Positions 46,358 to 58,390 are shown, counted from the first letter of the stretch. The stretch: DNA of 64,000 nt from Sodiomyces alkalinus F11 (GCF_003711515.1 NW_021167086.1:1960289-2024288); one strand, 5' to 3'. Numbers and translations are program-made. Notes: generated by a model from the sequence alone, not told the origin.

Positions 46358-46472
46358 ATCTATATCGATTTCCCCTCCTTTTACCTTATAGTTAGATAGT
46401 TCCGTAGAGTATCTTTTAGTCTTCTTTAATACACCCATATATCATTTTGCGTACCTTATTTATGTGCTAACA
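46358..46472 (+). repeat. 3' LTR of Copia-A, second piece
   Basis: It starts with the duplicated ATCTA and continues the LTR sequence (TATCGATTTCCCC) that broke off at 33876. It ends GCTAACA at 46472, followed by the CTACT duplication (46473-46477). Confidence 0.93.
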
Positions 46473-46477
46473 CTACT

Positions 46478-48320
46478 AAACCACTATAACTGGTAGCGGA
46501 GTATTATATATTCCGCTATTAGTCTTAGTAAGGTTATATAGGTTAATAAGCTAGTATTAGATTCTATACATATAATTCTAGTACTATCCGGGTATCAGAT
46601 TAACTAGGTTATCTATAAAGTTAGCCTACTTTATATCGGGTCCTAGATAAACTATTATTATAGCTATATTAGCGTTTAGCTTATCCTAGATAATAGATAG
46701 GTACTTCCCCTTAGGTTTATCGGCTACCCTAGCTAGTTAGACTACTCTATTAGCGAATACACGGAGGTTATAGCTATTAATAATATCTTCTAAGGTATAC
46801 TTGTCTCGGCGTAGCTTATATTTAGCCTTTTTACGCGGGAGTTAGAACCGTCTTTTAAGGATATCCTTCTAGTCTTTAGGGTAGCTTATTAGTTATAGAA
46901 TATACGGTTACTGTTACCTAGACTTATAAACTATTTAGAGGCCTTACCTAAAAGGTATTAAGCGATACCGCGCGGAAAGGCCTTATAATACCCGGCGCTT
47001 AGGCTAGTATACTACTCTGTAGTGTCCGTGAAATAAAACACGTCTAGGAAAATAAGCTTAGTCCTTTTTAGTATAGATATCCTAGCTTATAGTAAAGTAT
47101 ATTAGCGGGTCGAAATATCTAAGGTTATCCACCTTAAAGCGATACTAGAGCTATTATAGCTACGCCCCGCGCTAAAGCTCCCCGATAATAATAAGTAAGT
47201 CGGATTAGTATATATATATCTAATATCTGCCCGTAAAGGACGGCTAGGTTAGCGGCTATATCGGCGGTGGCGGAGGAGGAGTCGTTTTATCCTACTATTC
47301 GCCGTTATAATAAGTATTTTATTAGCGAGGTCCGGGTACGCCTATACTAGATACTATACCCTCGGAGTTAACCGGATAATCGGCTAAAAAAGTATAGCTA
47401 GGGGTATTATATATTTAGCGTTTTATAGCGATTAAATACTAGGTAATAGTCTTAATAGAAGATATATAGGATATAGGCGATTAGTATAAGGAGGATTTAC
47501 TTCAGGAGTATATTAGTTCCTCCTTCCTAATTACCGGTTCTTTATCCGTTATCTTTATAGTAGGACGGATTAAAAGTATAATAGGTTGTATCGTAGTATA
47601 TAACGGTTCCCTTAGCTCCCCCGTAATCTTAAGGCGACGTAGACTACCTAGCTCTTATATCCTAAGCCTTATTATAGTAAGCTAGGTAAAACTAAGCCTA
47701 AAAAAGCCCTCTCCGATATAGCTAAGTTTAATTAGGTTAGCCTTAACATTAGGTTTATTAGTTTAAGGAGTAGAATTAGCGGTAAATAATTAGATAAGCT
47801 ATTTCCCCTTAAGGTCACGGGGTTCTCCTATCTTCGTTATGATCTCCCTATAAGTAGGTTCTTTATTAAGCTATTTTTCGAACGCGTCCACGATATTATT
47901 CGGTATTCGGATCTATTTCTTTAGGTAGGATATATCGGACACGGACTCTAATCGCGAAATTCTTCCTCTTAAGGTTAAGCCGCTTACGCCGGCGGTTCCC
48001 GGAGCGTATATAGCCCTCCTAGCTATATTAAGCAGAGCTATATCTTTAGCCATAATAAGATTAGCGATAAGCTCCGGGTAGTTATCTAAGAACTTAATAA
48101 GGTTTTTCGCGCTTTTAGCGCTTCGCGGATAAAGGGAATCGTTAAGGAGGTTTATATTAGTTATAATAATAGAGCTTAGGTTTTATAGTAGATTCTTATT
48201 AATAAGGTTAGTATAATCGCTAGGCCTATATACGAGTTATAAACTATAATCCTTATATACTCCACGCCTTAGTCTAATAAAGGAGAGGCGTTTTTGCCTA
48301 GCACGTTAACGGTTATAATA
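46478..48320 (-). pseudogene. Gypsy-A, right piece: probable gag and 5' region, degenerate
   Basis: This continues the minus-strand Gypsy-A across the Copia-A insertion. Protein-like stretches through stops include RDKYTLEDIINSYNLRVFAN near 46790, ANFIDNLVNLIPGQ-like sequence near 46600, IRIPNNIVDAFEK near 47890 and EPTYREIITKIGEPRDLKGK near 47830. No RT, integrase or zinc knuckle is seen here. By position this should be gag and the start of the polyprotein, but I do not recognise a specific gag family. Confidence 0.55.
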
Positions 48321-48328
48321 GTTCTATT

Positions 48329-48503
48329 AGTATACTATATATCTATTAGTCTTAGTATATATAGTTCGCGCTATTAAGGGTGGCCACGCTTAGCACCCTA
48401 GCGTTCGCTTAGTAAACTATAAACCTATTTAGTCTTAGTATATATTATTCGTGACCGCTAGTATACTATATACCTATTTAGTCTTAGTATATATAATCCG
48501 CGC
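48329..48503. repeat. Three imperfect repeats with core CTATTTAGTCTTAGTATATA
   Basis: The units start at about 48329, 48411 and 48460. Each joins AGTATACTATA or AGTAAACTATA to a core of CTATTTAGTCTTAGTATATA type (CTATTAG... in the first) and ends in a CG-rich block. The second and third are directly adjacent (49-bp period). The first is separated by an unrelated 40-bp segment. They lie where the 5' LTR of Gypsy-A would be expected and could be LTR enhancer repeats or an AT-rich tandem array. Confidence 0.65.
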
Positions 48504-48879
48504 CGGGCGGCGGTACGCGAACCTTACTTAAAAGCTTAGTTACTACTATTTAGTAAGCCCTATTATCCTTCTTACAACTCACGTAGGGGGACCTACGTTT
48601 TACGCGCAAACGCCCTAAACCACTCGAAACCTATATTAATCGATAGCTCTTTTCAAGCTCTATACGCCTATCTATAGCCCTGTATCGCGCAGGCGCTAAT
48701 TTAAGCGTATTATAAGTGCGAAAATGCCTGGAAATAGGCTTATAGCTCCCCCGCATACGGGGGAAAAGTCTAACGTGGCCCGTGCGCCCACGCTGATAAA
48801 GCAGTAAGCCTAGCCGCGCAGAGCCGCACCCCCGACCTCCACCCAGCCCTAACGCCATAAACAATAACCCACTAGCCAT

Positions 48880-50460
48880 AACACTAGCTATAATAACGCC
48901 CCTAACACCTCTAACGCCCCTAACGGCCCTAATACCCCCTTAACGCCCCTATAACTATAGAGGGCCTAGGGGAGGTAGATATAGGTAATACCTCTAAAAA
49001 TACAGAGGATTTAACCCTCGCTACGCCTCCAAATTCGAAGAGGCACCTTAGCCCTTCCACAACTACCCCTAGACGCTTTTCTAGGACCCGAATCGAATCC
49101 CCCTCGGACGCGGAAGCCGAAGGCGCTTTCGAAACGCCCTCTAGGGCCCCCCTGCTTCTAGGGCCCCCCCTGCTGAAAAATCGATCCTTTTAGGCTCTAA
49201 ATAGGCTAAAAGGGCGCCTAGAATAGCTAAAGCCCCCGGAGAAACCTCGGCTAAGCCCTAGAAGTCGACTAGTTGGGCTAGTAAGGTATAGGCTAAGGAA
49301 CTACTCTAAGAGGCTCTTTAGCTGCTTTAATAGGCCTATACCCTCGACCCTGCCCCCTAGATTAAGGCTCTATCCGTAGGGCTTAAATCCATTATCGACG
49401 GAGTACTAGAAGCCTCCTAGCCCCCTATACTCGAATAGAAGGTCTACGAGCTAGCCTAGGCAGGTTGTAGGCTTATAGAATAGCAGCCTAAACCCCTTTA
49501 TAGCGAGGCTTTAAAGGGGAAAAAAGGCTTTATAGCTCCCTAGGCCTCTATTTCAGGGGCCCTACCACCTTCGGCCTAGACCCCCCCGGCACCCCTCCTA
49601 ATAGACCCTAAAAAGGACCCTAAGGTTATTCTTTAACCCACGGCAGGGGCCTAGATTCCCCGGGAAGACTTTAATCACCTTGAGCTCCGAAACAGGCTAA
49701 ATAAGGACTTAAAAACCCCTGCAGTTACGGCTATTAGCCTATTAACTAACGGGAACCTTATTTTAACCTCGGGGCCGAAATATAGCGTTTAATAGCTCCT
49801 AGACCCGTAGAACCAGTGGTTTAAAGAGCTAAACCTCCCTCTCTAGCCCCCCTAGCCTATAGGCGACTAGTTAAAGCTTATTATTAAATAGGTGCTTTCT
49901 AAAGTCTTTAGGGGCAGGGGAGACAATACCCCTATACCCGACCCTTCTAAGCCGCCGTAAAAGGCCCTAAACCGAAGCCTAAAACAAGGCCTAGGTTTAT
50001 AGAACCTAGCTACTAAAATCGGCAGCTTTAACCCTATTAGGGTAGGAGGAAAGCCTCGGTGGCTAGGGGCTCAAAACGCGTTTTACGGTATAGCAGTTAT
50101 TTCTGTGCCCTCTACCGAATAACAGAAGTACTGCCTGAAACAGGGGCTCTATATAGCCGGCTAGCGGCTAAAGGTCTATAAATATAGGCCTATAACCCCT
50201 AGAACCTAGTGCTCTAACTACTAGAAATTCGGGTATACCCGGGGGACCTATACAGGCCTAGTTACCTGCCCTATCTATGCCGTTAAAGGCTATAGGGAGA
50301 AATACCACCACTATAACGAGTGTGAAGAATACGGAGACTACGAGTATAAGACCTATAAGTGCTGTAACTGCGAGGGAGATCACCCCCCCCTTTAGCAGGG
50401 ACTACGAGGTCTTTCGAGCTATAAAACCCTAAATTCTATTAATAAAGGGCCTTTTAGTTC
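48880..50460 (+). pseudogene. LINE-2 ORF1 (gag-like, zinc knuckles), degenerate
   Basis: The N-terminal half is Ala/Pro/Lys-rich and low in complexity. The C-terminal half (about 50260-50400) encodes a Cys/His cluster: CPIYAVKGY, then HHYNECEEYGDYEY and CCNCEGDHPP, consistent with two adjacent CCHC-type knuckles as in Tad1-clade ORF1 proteins that bind element RNA. Frequent stops remain in the N-terminal half. A second, opposite copy of part of this ORF lies at 63430-64000. Confidence 0.75.
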
Positions 50461-50469
50461 GAAAGATAT

Positions 50470-52057
50470 CCGCTTTATTTAATATAACGTCGATAAAGAG
50501 GCCCCGGCGTAAAAGGCTATTCTAGAATAGGCTTTAGAAGCTTCGGCTAATATAGTCCTTATTTAGTAACCAGCCTGCGTCTCGAAACTAGAAGGGTGGT
50601 TTATTCGGAACCACCCTGCTTTCTATACTGTTATATCTATATCCTGAAAAACTTAGTTCTTCCCTATTAAGCCTAGGGTCCTTACTTATATAAGAAAGGG
50701 CTCTAGTATCGATTTTTCACACCGCGATACCCTTCTAGACGATATAAACGCGTAGATTATAGATGTTTATTATCTATAGACCTTTTATATTCTACACGTT
50801 TAGAATTAGATAGAATAGGACCCCGAAACGATAGGCCGAGAGCGGCCCCCTAGCCCTAGCCCTTCTACCTCTTCCACTTCTTCTTCTTCTTTCCCCTCCT
50901 TTTTAGGCCCTAGAAGCCGGCCCTAGACCGAGGATCGAGTGCTTTAGGACCTATAAGTCCCTAGGCCTACCCTTTATTATAGGGGACTTTAATAGAAGCT
51001 ACTAGTAATGGAACGGAGCTACTACTAACCAGGCTTCTATTAGGGCCTAGGCCCTAGTAGACTAGTTAGATAACCTCGGAGTTATATATTTATTGGATTC
51101 TGAAGAAGTTAACCTAAATAGGGGGACCTTTTTTAGGTCTAATCTTTATTAAGAGTCGGTTATAAACCTAGCCTTTTACACGCCCGGCTTTAATTGTCTC
51201 CGCTTCGACAAGTAGGAATATATCGAAAACACTACCTCCCTATACCGCGCTATCTTACTTTCCACCTCCGTTTTAGGCTCTAAAGGTCCTATAAATAAGT
51301 CACTTCCGCCGGCTTATAACTAGTTATAAGCTAGCAGATTAGGACCTATTTTCTAGCACCTTAAAGGGCCTAGAACCTAGTCTTAACCGGTAGCTTTAAT
51401 AGGCTATTATAGCCTCGGACTAGGACTTTATAGGTCGCTGCCTCTCGGATACTATTACCTTAGCGCTTAAGGCTTTAGTGTCTAAGGTAAAGGTAGTAGA
51501 GTATTCGAAACCGTGGTGGACTAAAAAGCTAAAGGCCCTACGAAAGTTAGCGAATAGGGCCTTTAGGGTTTTTAGCAAGGCTAAAAAGGGGGCCTTAATT
51601 ACCCGGCTAGCGTCTCTAGAAGCCTCCTGGAAAGAAGCTCGAAACGCCTATTATAGGATAGTAAAAATAGCGAAAAACGACTAGTAGGAGGCCTTCCTAG
51701 CCTACGCCGAAGGCCCCGAGATTTTTAAGGCCTATAACTATACGAAGAGCTGCCTTAACGCAACAATCCTACCGATCCAGACGTCTACGAAGCAGAAGGC
51801 CTACGCCTTCGAAGATAAATACGACGCCCTTCTTTAGACCCTTTTTCTAGCACCCTCCGCCACTAACGCCCCCGAAGCCCCTGTATTTATAGGCCCTTCG
51901 GGGGGCCTAGGCCCCTCTTACCTTTCTAACGGCCCCTAGAGCGTGACTAGATTACGTAGTAAGGGCCTTAGAAGACCGTGGGAGTGGCCTAGCCTATAGG
52001 ATATAAAGCTCTAACGCGCGATTTTTAGAGCCGTTAAAGGGAATGCCCTTAAATCTA
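50470..52057 (+). pseudogene. LINE-2 ORF2, N-terminal part: EEP endonuclease and linker
   Basis: The apurinic-like endonuclease is read at about 50560-51240, with GDFNRSYQQWNG-like sequence near 50980 (GDFN at 50981-50992) and later AFYTPGFNCLRFDK near 51180. The surviving 68-codon open segment 51478-51684 (VVEYSKPWWTKKLKALRKL) is the typical endonuclease-RT linker of LINEs, the PWWT block being characteristic. It shows how local the RIP damage is. The frame runs into the RT N-terminus (AVKGNALKSS near 52030) and is cut by the Gypsy-B LTR. Confidence 0.82.
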
Positions 52058-52062
52058 GTAGG
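52058..52062. repeat. Gypsy-B target-site duplication, left (GTAGG)
   Basis: GTAGG precedes the 5' LTR and recurs at 60968-60972 after the 3' LTR. Confidence 0.93.
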
Positions 52063-52418
52063 TGTCAGGTGTCTGCAGCAGTGGTTATAATAGGACCCTA
52101 GTATAAACCCACAGGGGTCCAGGCGTGCCTAGTCTAAGACCCATCGAGGCATAAATAAAGCAGTTATTATATATAGTAAACAGAATAGTCCCTTAAAGTA
52201 AATAAGGTAGCCCTCGAGGAAGCAAATAAGCAGTCCTTAAGGGGCAGCGGAACGTAGTCTTAAGGAGCGGAGGAGCCTTCCCTTTAAAGAGGGAGGCTAG
52301 CGATTAATCTAACTCTTTAGCTACACCCACGTTCTGACTATATTATGATCCTATTATAATTATACCTGGTTCCTTACTTAACCCTACCTTTTCACTCTTT
52401 ACGACTACCTATTTAACA
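52063..52418 (+). repeat. 5' LTR of Gypsy-B (356 bp)
   Basis: It begins TGTCAGGTGTC and ends ATTTAACA. Compared with the 3' LTR, most differences are CA/TG here versus TA there. A likely primer-binding region follows from 52419, which I did not assign to a tRNA. Confidence 0.93.
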
Positions 52419-52479
52419 TTCTAATCGCTCTGCCCTCTAAGGGCGCGAAGACCGTTAAGGAGAGTCGCTAAGATATCTA

Positions 52480-53880
52480 ACTATCACGAAATAAACGATC
52501 CCACCTTCGATTTTAATAAGGCTGCTAGTTAGTTTAAGCGGTAGCTCCGCGATAACGAGACCGCCTTTATAGATAACGCCTACGACCCCGCTAACGAGGA
52601 ACACGATTGGAATATACCGCGAACTAATACTACTCCCGTACCCACCACCGCACCGGCACTTATCCCTGTCTCTACCACCGGTTCTATCCCTATCGCTAGC
52701 ACTACCTCTACCACTACCTCTACCACTACCTCTACCCCTATCACCGTCCCCGTTCCTCCTATAACCACGACGGGATAGGCGTATAACCCTAATCTACCCC
52801 CTTATATAAACGTTAACCCAGCTATACTAACGGATAAATAACTAGACGAACGCGTTAAATAGATAAAGGCATAGAACCACCGTAAGCGTAAGCTCGCGTA
52901 CCTTACTAAGCTAGAGGCGGATACTACCGCCGCCACTACTACCGCCGCCGCCGCTATTAATCCTAACCCGGCCGATATTACCAACCGTTATATAGCTAAA
53001 CCTCGATATCGTATTATCGTAACCCTAACAGGATCCTAGTATACCCGCGATATATCCATAATATCTTCTATACACGGATCCGCTATATAGGCTAAGTTTA
53101 ATTTCCCCTTACCTAAATAGGATAGCTTATCCTAGGCTAAGTATCGCACGTTTATCTAGGACACGAATCAGCGGTTTAACCTAGATTCCTAGTCCTTCCC
53201 CACGGACACTACGAAGAACTACTTCGTTATATTATATCTCCCCTATCACCTTAAGGAACGCTGGCAGGCTACCCTACGATATAAGTACGATAGCGACTAT
53301 AACAGGGTTAGCTAGGCCGCCCTATAAGCCTGGCTATCCCGCTAGGTTAATAATAACGATACCCGCCTATAAGAAGTAGCGGTATAGATCTAAAGCGAGT
53401 CTATCTCGTCCTAAAGAGAGGGAGAGTCCTATGCTAAGTTTATATAACGGTAGGAAGCCCTAGAGTCGGAATTACCGGGAGAGCTCCTAGACTAATAGAG
53501 GATTTAGATAGTACTAATAAGGGTCCTCCTACCTATTCAGGACTATATAGTATCTATAGGGGTTCCTAATGACTATTAGGACCTAGCCCCGGCCTATCGT
53601 AGGGCTAAGGCTTTAACTATTACCGACGGTCTGGCCGTCGGTCGGGCAGACTTCTAGTCCGCTGCCTAACGATATCGTTTCCGCTCGCGTGCCCCTGCCC
53701 CTGCTTATACTCCCGTACCTATCCCTACGTCTACCCCTATACCTATACTAGCCTTTACTCCTAGCTACCCTATACGCCCTAGACCGTTATCGCACCTTAA
53801 TTCTATTACCTGCTATAACTATAACTAAAAGGGGCACTATACTACTATATCCCTTAGCCCTCGTGCCGAGCAACGCTTAA
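52480..53880 (+). pseudogene. Degenerate gag of Gypsy-B
   Basis: This is the capsid/nucleocapsid precursor. The N-terminus has a Thr/Pro/Val-rich low-complexity stretch (52620-52790, repeated ACTACCTCTACC). A capsid-like core at about 53100-53640 contains NYFVILYLPYHLKERW near 53220, and a nucleocapsid zinc knuckle near 53812 reads CYNYNQKGHY, where CxxC has lost its second Cys by a TG-to-TA change. The open frames on the minus strand at 52580-52984 are shadows of this repetitive coding. Confidence 0.82.
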
Positions 53881-54029
53881 GTAATAGTAACCCGAATACC
53901 TAACCGGTATCCACCTCTCGCCCTATAGTCGGCCGTGTCACGGGCGAGGTGCCCTAGGAACTATACCCGCCTCGGATTACCCCTACTACTACACTAGTAA
54001 AGGCACGCGTATCCCTTCGCCGAGGTAGG

Positions 54030-57000
54030 GAATAGGTGTAGACGTCGGCTCTCGTTAACGGAGGCGCCGATATCAACGTTTTAGATCGGTCCCTCCTAGG
54101 ACCTAATTAGGTTCCTAAGGGGTCCCCGGTCCCGGTATCCTAGATTACGGAAGGTTAAATAAAAATAACTTTAGGATCCCTCCACAGGATTATCACTACC
54201 ACCGACTATTAGGGTTAGAAAAGAGTATAGCGCGCCGAGTTCCACGTGATATACCTAGATCCCTAGGGCGCCCGTATAATCCTAGGAAGGCCGTGGCTTA
54301 TAGCCGTTAACTATAACGTTAATTAGCAGTGCAGTATATAGACCTACCCCCTAACCTACGTAGAGCTTAGTGTAGTTATATCCCTAAGAGAGCTACGTAG
54401 GGTAGCTAGATAAGCTAAGTCTATCCTTACTCTAACCTATATAGGTTCTACGCGGGGCTTATATATCGGCCACGTCGGCCTAGCAGAAAACCCTTTAGTA
54501 GGATATGGAGATAAATTCTTAGAAGCCGCGGCACCCGCTACTACGCTACCGGAATAGTATTAAGATTTCGCTAACGTTTTTAACGTCGAAAACGCTGGGA
54601 GGGTGCCGACGCACTAGTAGTAGGACCAAGCTATTAAGATCGAGGAAGGGAAGAAGCCTCCCTACGGTCCTATTTACCCCCTCGCCGTATAAAAGCTTGA
54701 GATACTACGCTAGTATCTATAGGACGCTATTACGAAAGGCTAGATCAGAGTATCTACTAGTCTAGCCGGTGCCCCTATCCTATTTATCCCTAAAAGGGTA
54801 GTAAGCTACGTCTTTATATTAACTATAGGGGATTAAATAAGTGACTATTAAGGATCGCACCCCCCTCCCCCTTATCCACGAAATCTTAGATCGGTTATTA
54901 TCGGCGTAGTACTACACTAAGCTGGATCTTAAGGACGTATACTATCGGCTTCGTATACGGGTAGGTAATAAATAGAAGACGGCGTTCCGCACGAAATACG
55001 GCCACTACGAATACCTTATTATGCTATTCGGTCTTACTAATACGCTAGCGAGCTTCTAACGCTATATTAATTAAGCGTTAACGGGTCTTATCGATACTAT
55101 CTATATAGTGTACCTCGATAATATTCTTATCTATAGTAAAGACCTAGCCACCCACCGTGTATACGTCCGCGAGGTCCTTACTAGGCTTAGGTAGTGGTCC
55201 CTATATACTAACCCCGATAAGTATAAGTTTAAGACTAGAGACGTGGAATTCCTCGGGTTTATCTATAGCCTAGATAGGGTACGTATAGACCTATCCCGCG
55301 TTAAGGCTATCCGCGACTAGGAGCTCCCTAACAGTATTAAGAAGATACAGGTCTTCCTAGGCTTTACGGGGTTTTATAGACGTTTTATTCGGAACTACTC
55401 TAAGGTCGCCGCCCCTCTTATAGACTATTTAAAAGGGGGCTACGCAGGGGTCCTTATACTTTCCTAGCAGGCTTAGTCTGCGTTTAAGAAGATAAAGCTG
55501 CTATTCTAGAAAGCGCCCGTTTTACGGTATTTTAACCCTGCTCTGCCGATACGTATTAAGCCAGATACTTCTGCTTTTGCTATTAGCGCTATTATTAGCT
55601 AACTCGACGATAGCGTATAGCGCCCTATAGCGTTTATATTCTATAAGCTACGCGGGGCTAAGCTTAATTATAGTACGCCCGATTCCGAGCTTATAGCTAT
55701 TATCGAGTCTTCTCGGACGTGGCGCCACTACGTGGCCTATAGTTAAAGCCCTATAGTCGTTTTAACGGACTACCTAAACTATCATTATCTACTAGATAAG
55801 CCGAAGCTTAAGGGCTAGTACGCACGGTAGCTTTAGGAGCTCGCCCTGTTTAATTTTAAGATTCGGCACCGTCTAGGGATATTAAACCCCGCGGATAGAT
55901 TATTAAGGAAGCCCTAATATACGCCCTATAAGCGCGCCCTGGTTGCTGACCGGGCTAAGGCGGTAGAGTCTTTTTCGAAGCGTTTTATTATAGGCTATAT
56001 CGGGAACTAGGGTGGTTCCCGTAATAGCCCCGGTTATAATTTTCCTGCTCCTCCTATCTTACCGAAGATAGTCGAGACGTAAGCGGATAACCTTTTTTTA
56101 GAGCCCGCTCCTCCTATCTTAGTAGGTAAGACGTAAGCGGATAACCTTTCTTCCTCTATAGAGTCTGTTTCGAAGCGTTCTGCCTTAGGCCTATATAGGA
56201 CCTAGTATAATACCCGCGCTATTCCCGCTCCTCCTATCTTACCGGAAAAGGTGGTCGAGATATAAGCGGATAATCTTTCTTTAGAGCCCTTATCGAGGCG
56301 TTTTGTTTTAGGCCTTATCGGGAATTAGCGTGGTTCCCGTACTACCCCCGAGTTTAACCCCGATTTTCCCGCTCTTAATTCCCCTACCTTACTAGAAGAG
56401 GTGGTAGAGGCGTAAGCGGATAACCCTTTTTATACTAAATAGCGTGAAGCCCAAGGTAATAAAGCTATATACGGATACTAGTCTAGGAGTGGTAGTATCC
56501 TGTATTTTAAGAATCGCGTTTTTATGCTAGACTACTCTAGCCTCCGTTAAAAGGTCCTATAGTGTTTCTATAACGGACCTAGCGTGGGTTACTATAGGGT
56601 TATAAGGACTATTAAGAGGGTTTCGGATTTTTACTTTTAGGACTATCTCCTACAGGATATACGTTAATTTATACCCACCTACGGCGTGTATTAACGAACT
56701 AAGCCGCGGCACTATAAGCTATATAGCGAGCTAGCGAGTCTTCTAATACCTTAGCGCCCCTATATAAAGATATCTATTAACTTTATCACGGGCCTGCCGC
56801 CGGTTTATAGCGTGGCTATAGATAGGAAACGGGATACTATCCTTATAGTGGTGTGCCGCCTAATAAAGTACTCGATTTATATCCCCTTAAGTAGTGGCCT
56901 GATAATAGAAGGACTTACTAAGTCATTATAGTATTATATTTTCCGTACTTTCGGCCTACTTAACGGTATTATCTCGGACTAAGGCTCGCTATTTATAAGC

Positions 57001-57990
57001 CGTTCTTAGGTAACCTTATATCGGTGCCTCGGCACCGTATAACGCCTATTTATAGCGTGGTACCCGTAGACGGATAGATAGACGGAGCGATAGAATTAGA
57101 ACCTTGAGTATTACCTACGTGTATTCTGTTCGCAGGAATAGGATAACTGGGTTAACTGGTTACCGTTAGCAGATTTCACCTATAATATAGCGTGGTATTC
57201 TGCGATACGTTATACCCTATCCGATGCCCTGATAGGCTATAACCTAAGGGGACCTGATAAAGTATAGCTTCTAAGGGTAGGCGAGGTCCGCGCCGCCGAA
57301 GCCGAGACCCGGGCGGAATACCTTATAGCCTAGCGCCGTTCTATTTTAGACCTTATTAAGAGGGTATAGGCCTCCTACGAACGATACTATAATAACGGCT
57401 ATACTTAGCGGAGGTTTAGAGTGGACGAGTACGTCTTACTATCCACGAAGAATATCCGATAGAAGAGGCCCTCTAAGAAGCTTAGCGATACGTTTATCGA
57501 GCCGAATAAGGTAGCTAAGATCATCGGCACGTATAGCCTAGCCTACTAATTAGAACTGCTAAAAGGTATAAGGATTTATAACGTCTTCCCGGTTTCCTTG
57601 CTAGAACTGTAGAGGTCCCGCGATAGGTTATAGCCGGAGCCACCCGTAGTCGACGTCGAACCGGATTCGGATAAGTATAAGGTCGAAGCTATCCTGGATT
57701 ATCGATATTAGGGAAAACGGCGCTATGTACCTAATTAAATAGGCCGGCTATAGCGACGAAGAAAACACCTAGAAGCCGAAGCGGAATATCCCCGATAAAC
57801 TCGTCGACGCCTGCTTGAAGGCGAGACTATTAGGGAACTAGACGGGTTCATATACTATTCCTATAGGAGACCTTATAGACACGATATAAGGACGTTATTC
57901 TATCCTTCCCCCTCCTTACGGATAACGAGACTTACTAGGGACTAAACGGGCTTATATACGATCCCCGTAACGGCTATAGTAACCTAGAAA
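54030..57990 (+). pseudogene. Degenerate pol of Gypsy-B: protease, RT, RNase H, integrase, chromodomain
   Basis: The protease reads ALVNGGADINVLD at 54048-54086 (Asn codon 54057-54059 where Asp is expected) with LGRPWLIAVN near 54280. RT is at 54830-55400: AQYYTKLDLKDVYYRLRI near 54905 and YLDNILIYSKD at 55111-55143 (YLDD expected, Asn at 55120-55122). RNase H is at 55520-55920 (TDYLNYHYLLDK). The integrase core has SINFITGLP near 56773 (Asn at 56779-56781), then GIISDQGSLF near 56970 and TDRQTERQNQ near 57070. The chromodomain remnant at 57640-57740 reads KYKVEAILDYRYQGKRRY. Chromodomains steer integration toward modified histones. Confidence 0.9.
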
Positions 57991-57999
57991 ACCATTCGG

Positions 58000-58390
58000 T
58001 GGGCCGTGGAGATAAATTCTTAGGCAGGGACCCCCCCTTATCTTAGACGGGGACTATATAGGCGTTATCACCTTGGTTTCTGTTTTCTTCCTTTTAAGCG
58101 TTCTGCTCTTAACCTCTATTCTTCCTTTCTAGGCGTACTGCTTCAGACCCCGTTCTTATTCCTTTAGTATAATAGCTTATCGCCCTTAAAGTCTATTTTC
58201 CTCTACTATTCCTTTAATTGACTGTTATAATAGAGACACGATTATATTATAATAGAAGTATGGTTAGGACTGTTAGGGCTATGATGGGAATACCCTAAAG
58301 CTGGTTGAAAAAAAAAGAAGGAAAAACCTAACCCGAAGGCTAGTAAAAAACCTAACAAAACAATAACCGTTCCTCTATATATATACTATC
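58000..58390. other. Post-chromodomain region of Gypsy-B
   Basis: There is no recognised domain on either strand. The region 58230-58380 is only weakly RIP-mutated and contains an A-rich purine run at 58310-58325. It may be the original 3' UTR of the element, before the antisense unit. Confidence 0.4.

Larger units (their letters stand above)
27866..46472 (+). mobile_element. Copia-A: complete Ty1/Copia element with a second element inside its 3' LTR
   Basis: This plus-strand element has 5' LTR 27866-28063, internal region 28064-33793 and a 3' LTR in two pieces (33794-33876 and 46358-46472). The 3' LTR is interrupted by Copia-B plus its duplicated target ATCTA. With the insert removed, the 3' LTR is 193 bp, matching the 198-bp 5' LTR. 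CTACT flanks both outer ends. Its own target lies in the minus-strand Gypsy-A, whose two halves abut it. Net length without nested inserts is about 6.1 kb. Confidence 0.94.
48504..52062 (+). mobile_element. LINE-2, left part (5' UTR, ORF1, ORF2 start), split by Gypsy-B
   Basis: This plus-strand Tad1-type LINE is distinct from the LINE-1 family. The 5' UTR (about 48550-48880) keeps many CA/TG and includes a minus-strand 82-codon frame (48631-48879) that is likely chance. ORF1 and the beginning of ORF2 follow. At 52062 the chromovirus Gypsy-B interrupts the element in the RT N-terminal region; the element resumes at 60973. It is clearly less RIP-mutated than the LINE-1 family. The exact 5' end is not resolved. 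Confidence 0.85.

Noticed and set aside
46478..48320. Tc1/mariner, pogo or Starship-captain transposase
   Set aside because: No DDE/DDD spacing or tyrosine-recombinase motif could be found, and the segment joins the Gypsy-A pol once Copia-A is removed.
48329..48503. CRISPR array
   Set aside because: There are only three imperfect, AT-rich units with unequal spacing and no unique spacers, in a eukaryotic-type locus.
48631..48879. 82-codon minus-strand open frame as a real small gene
   Set aside because: It sits in the LINE-2 5' UTR, has no recognisable domain and is open mainly because that stretch is little RIPed. Not excluded, but unsupported.
52580..52984. Two minus-strand Val/Ala-rich open frames
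   Set aside because: They are the complement of the Thr/Pro-rich repeats in the Gypsy-B gag.
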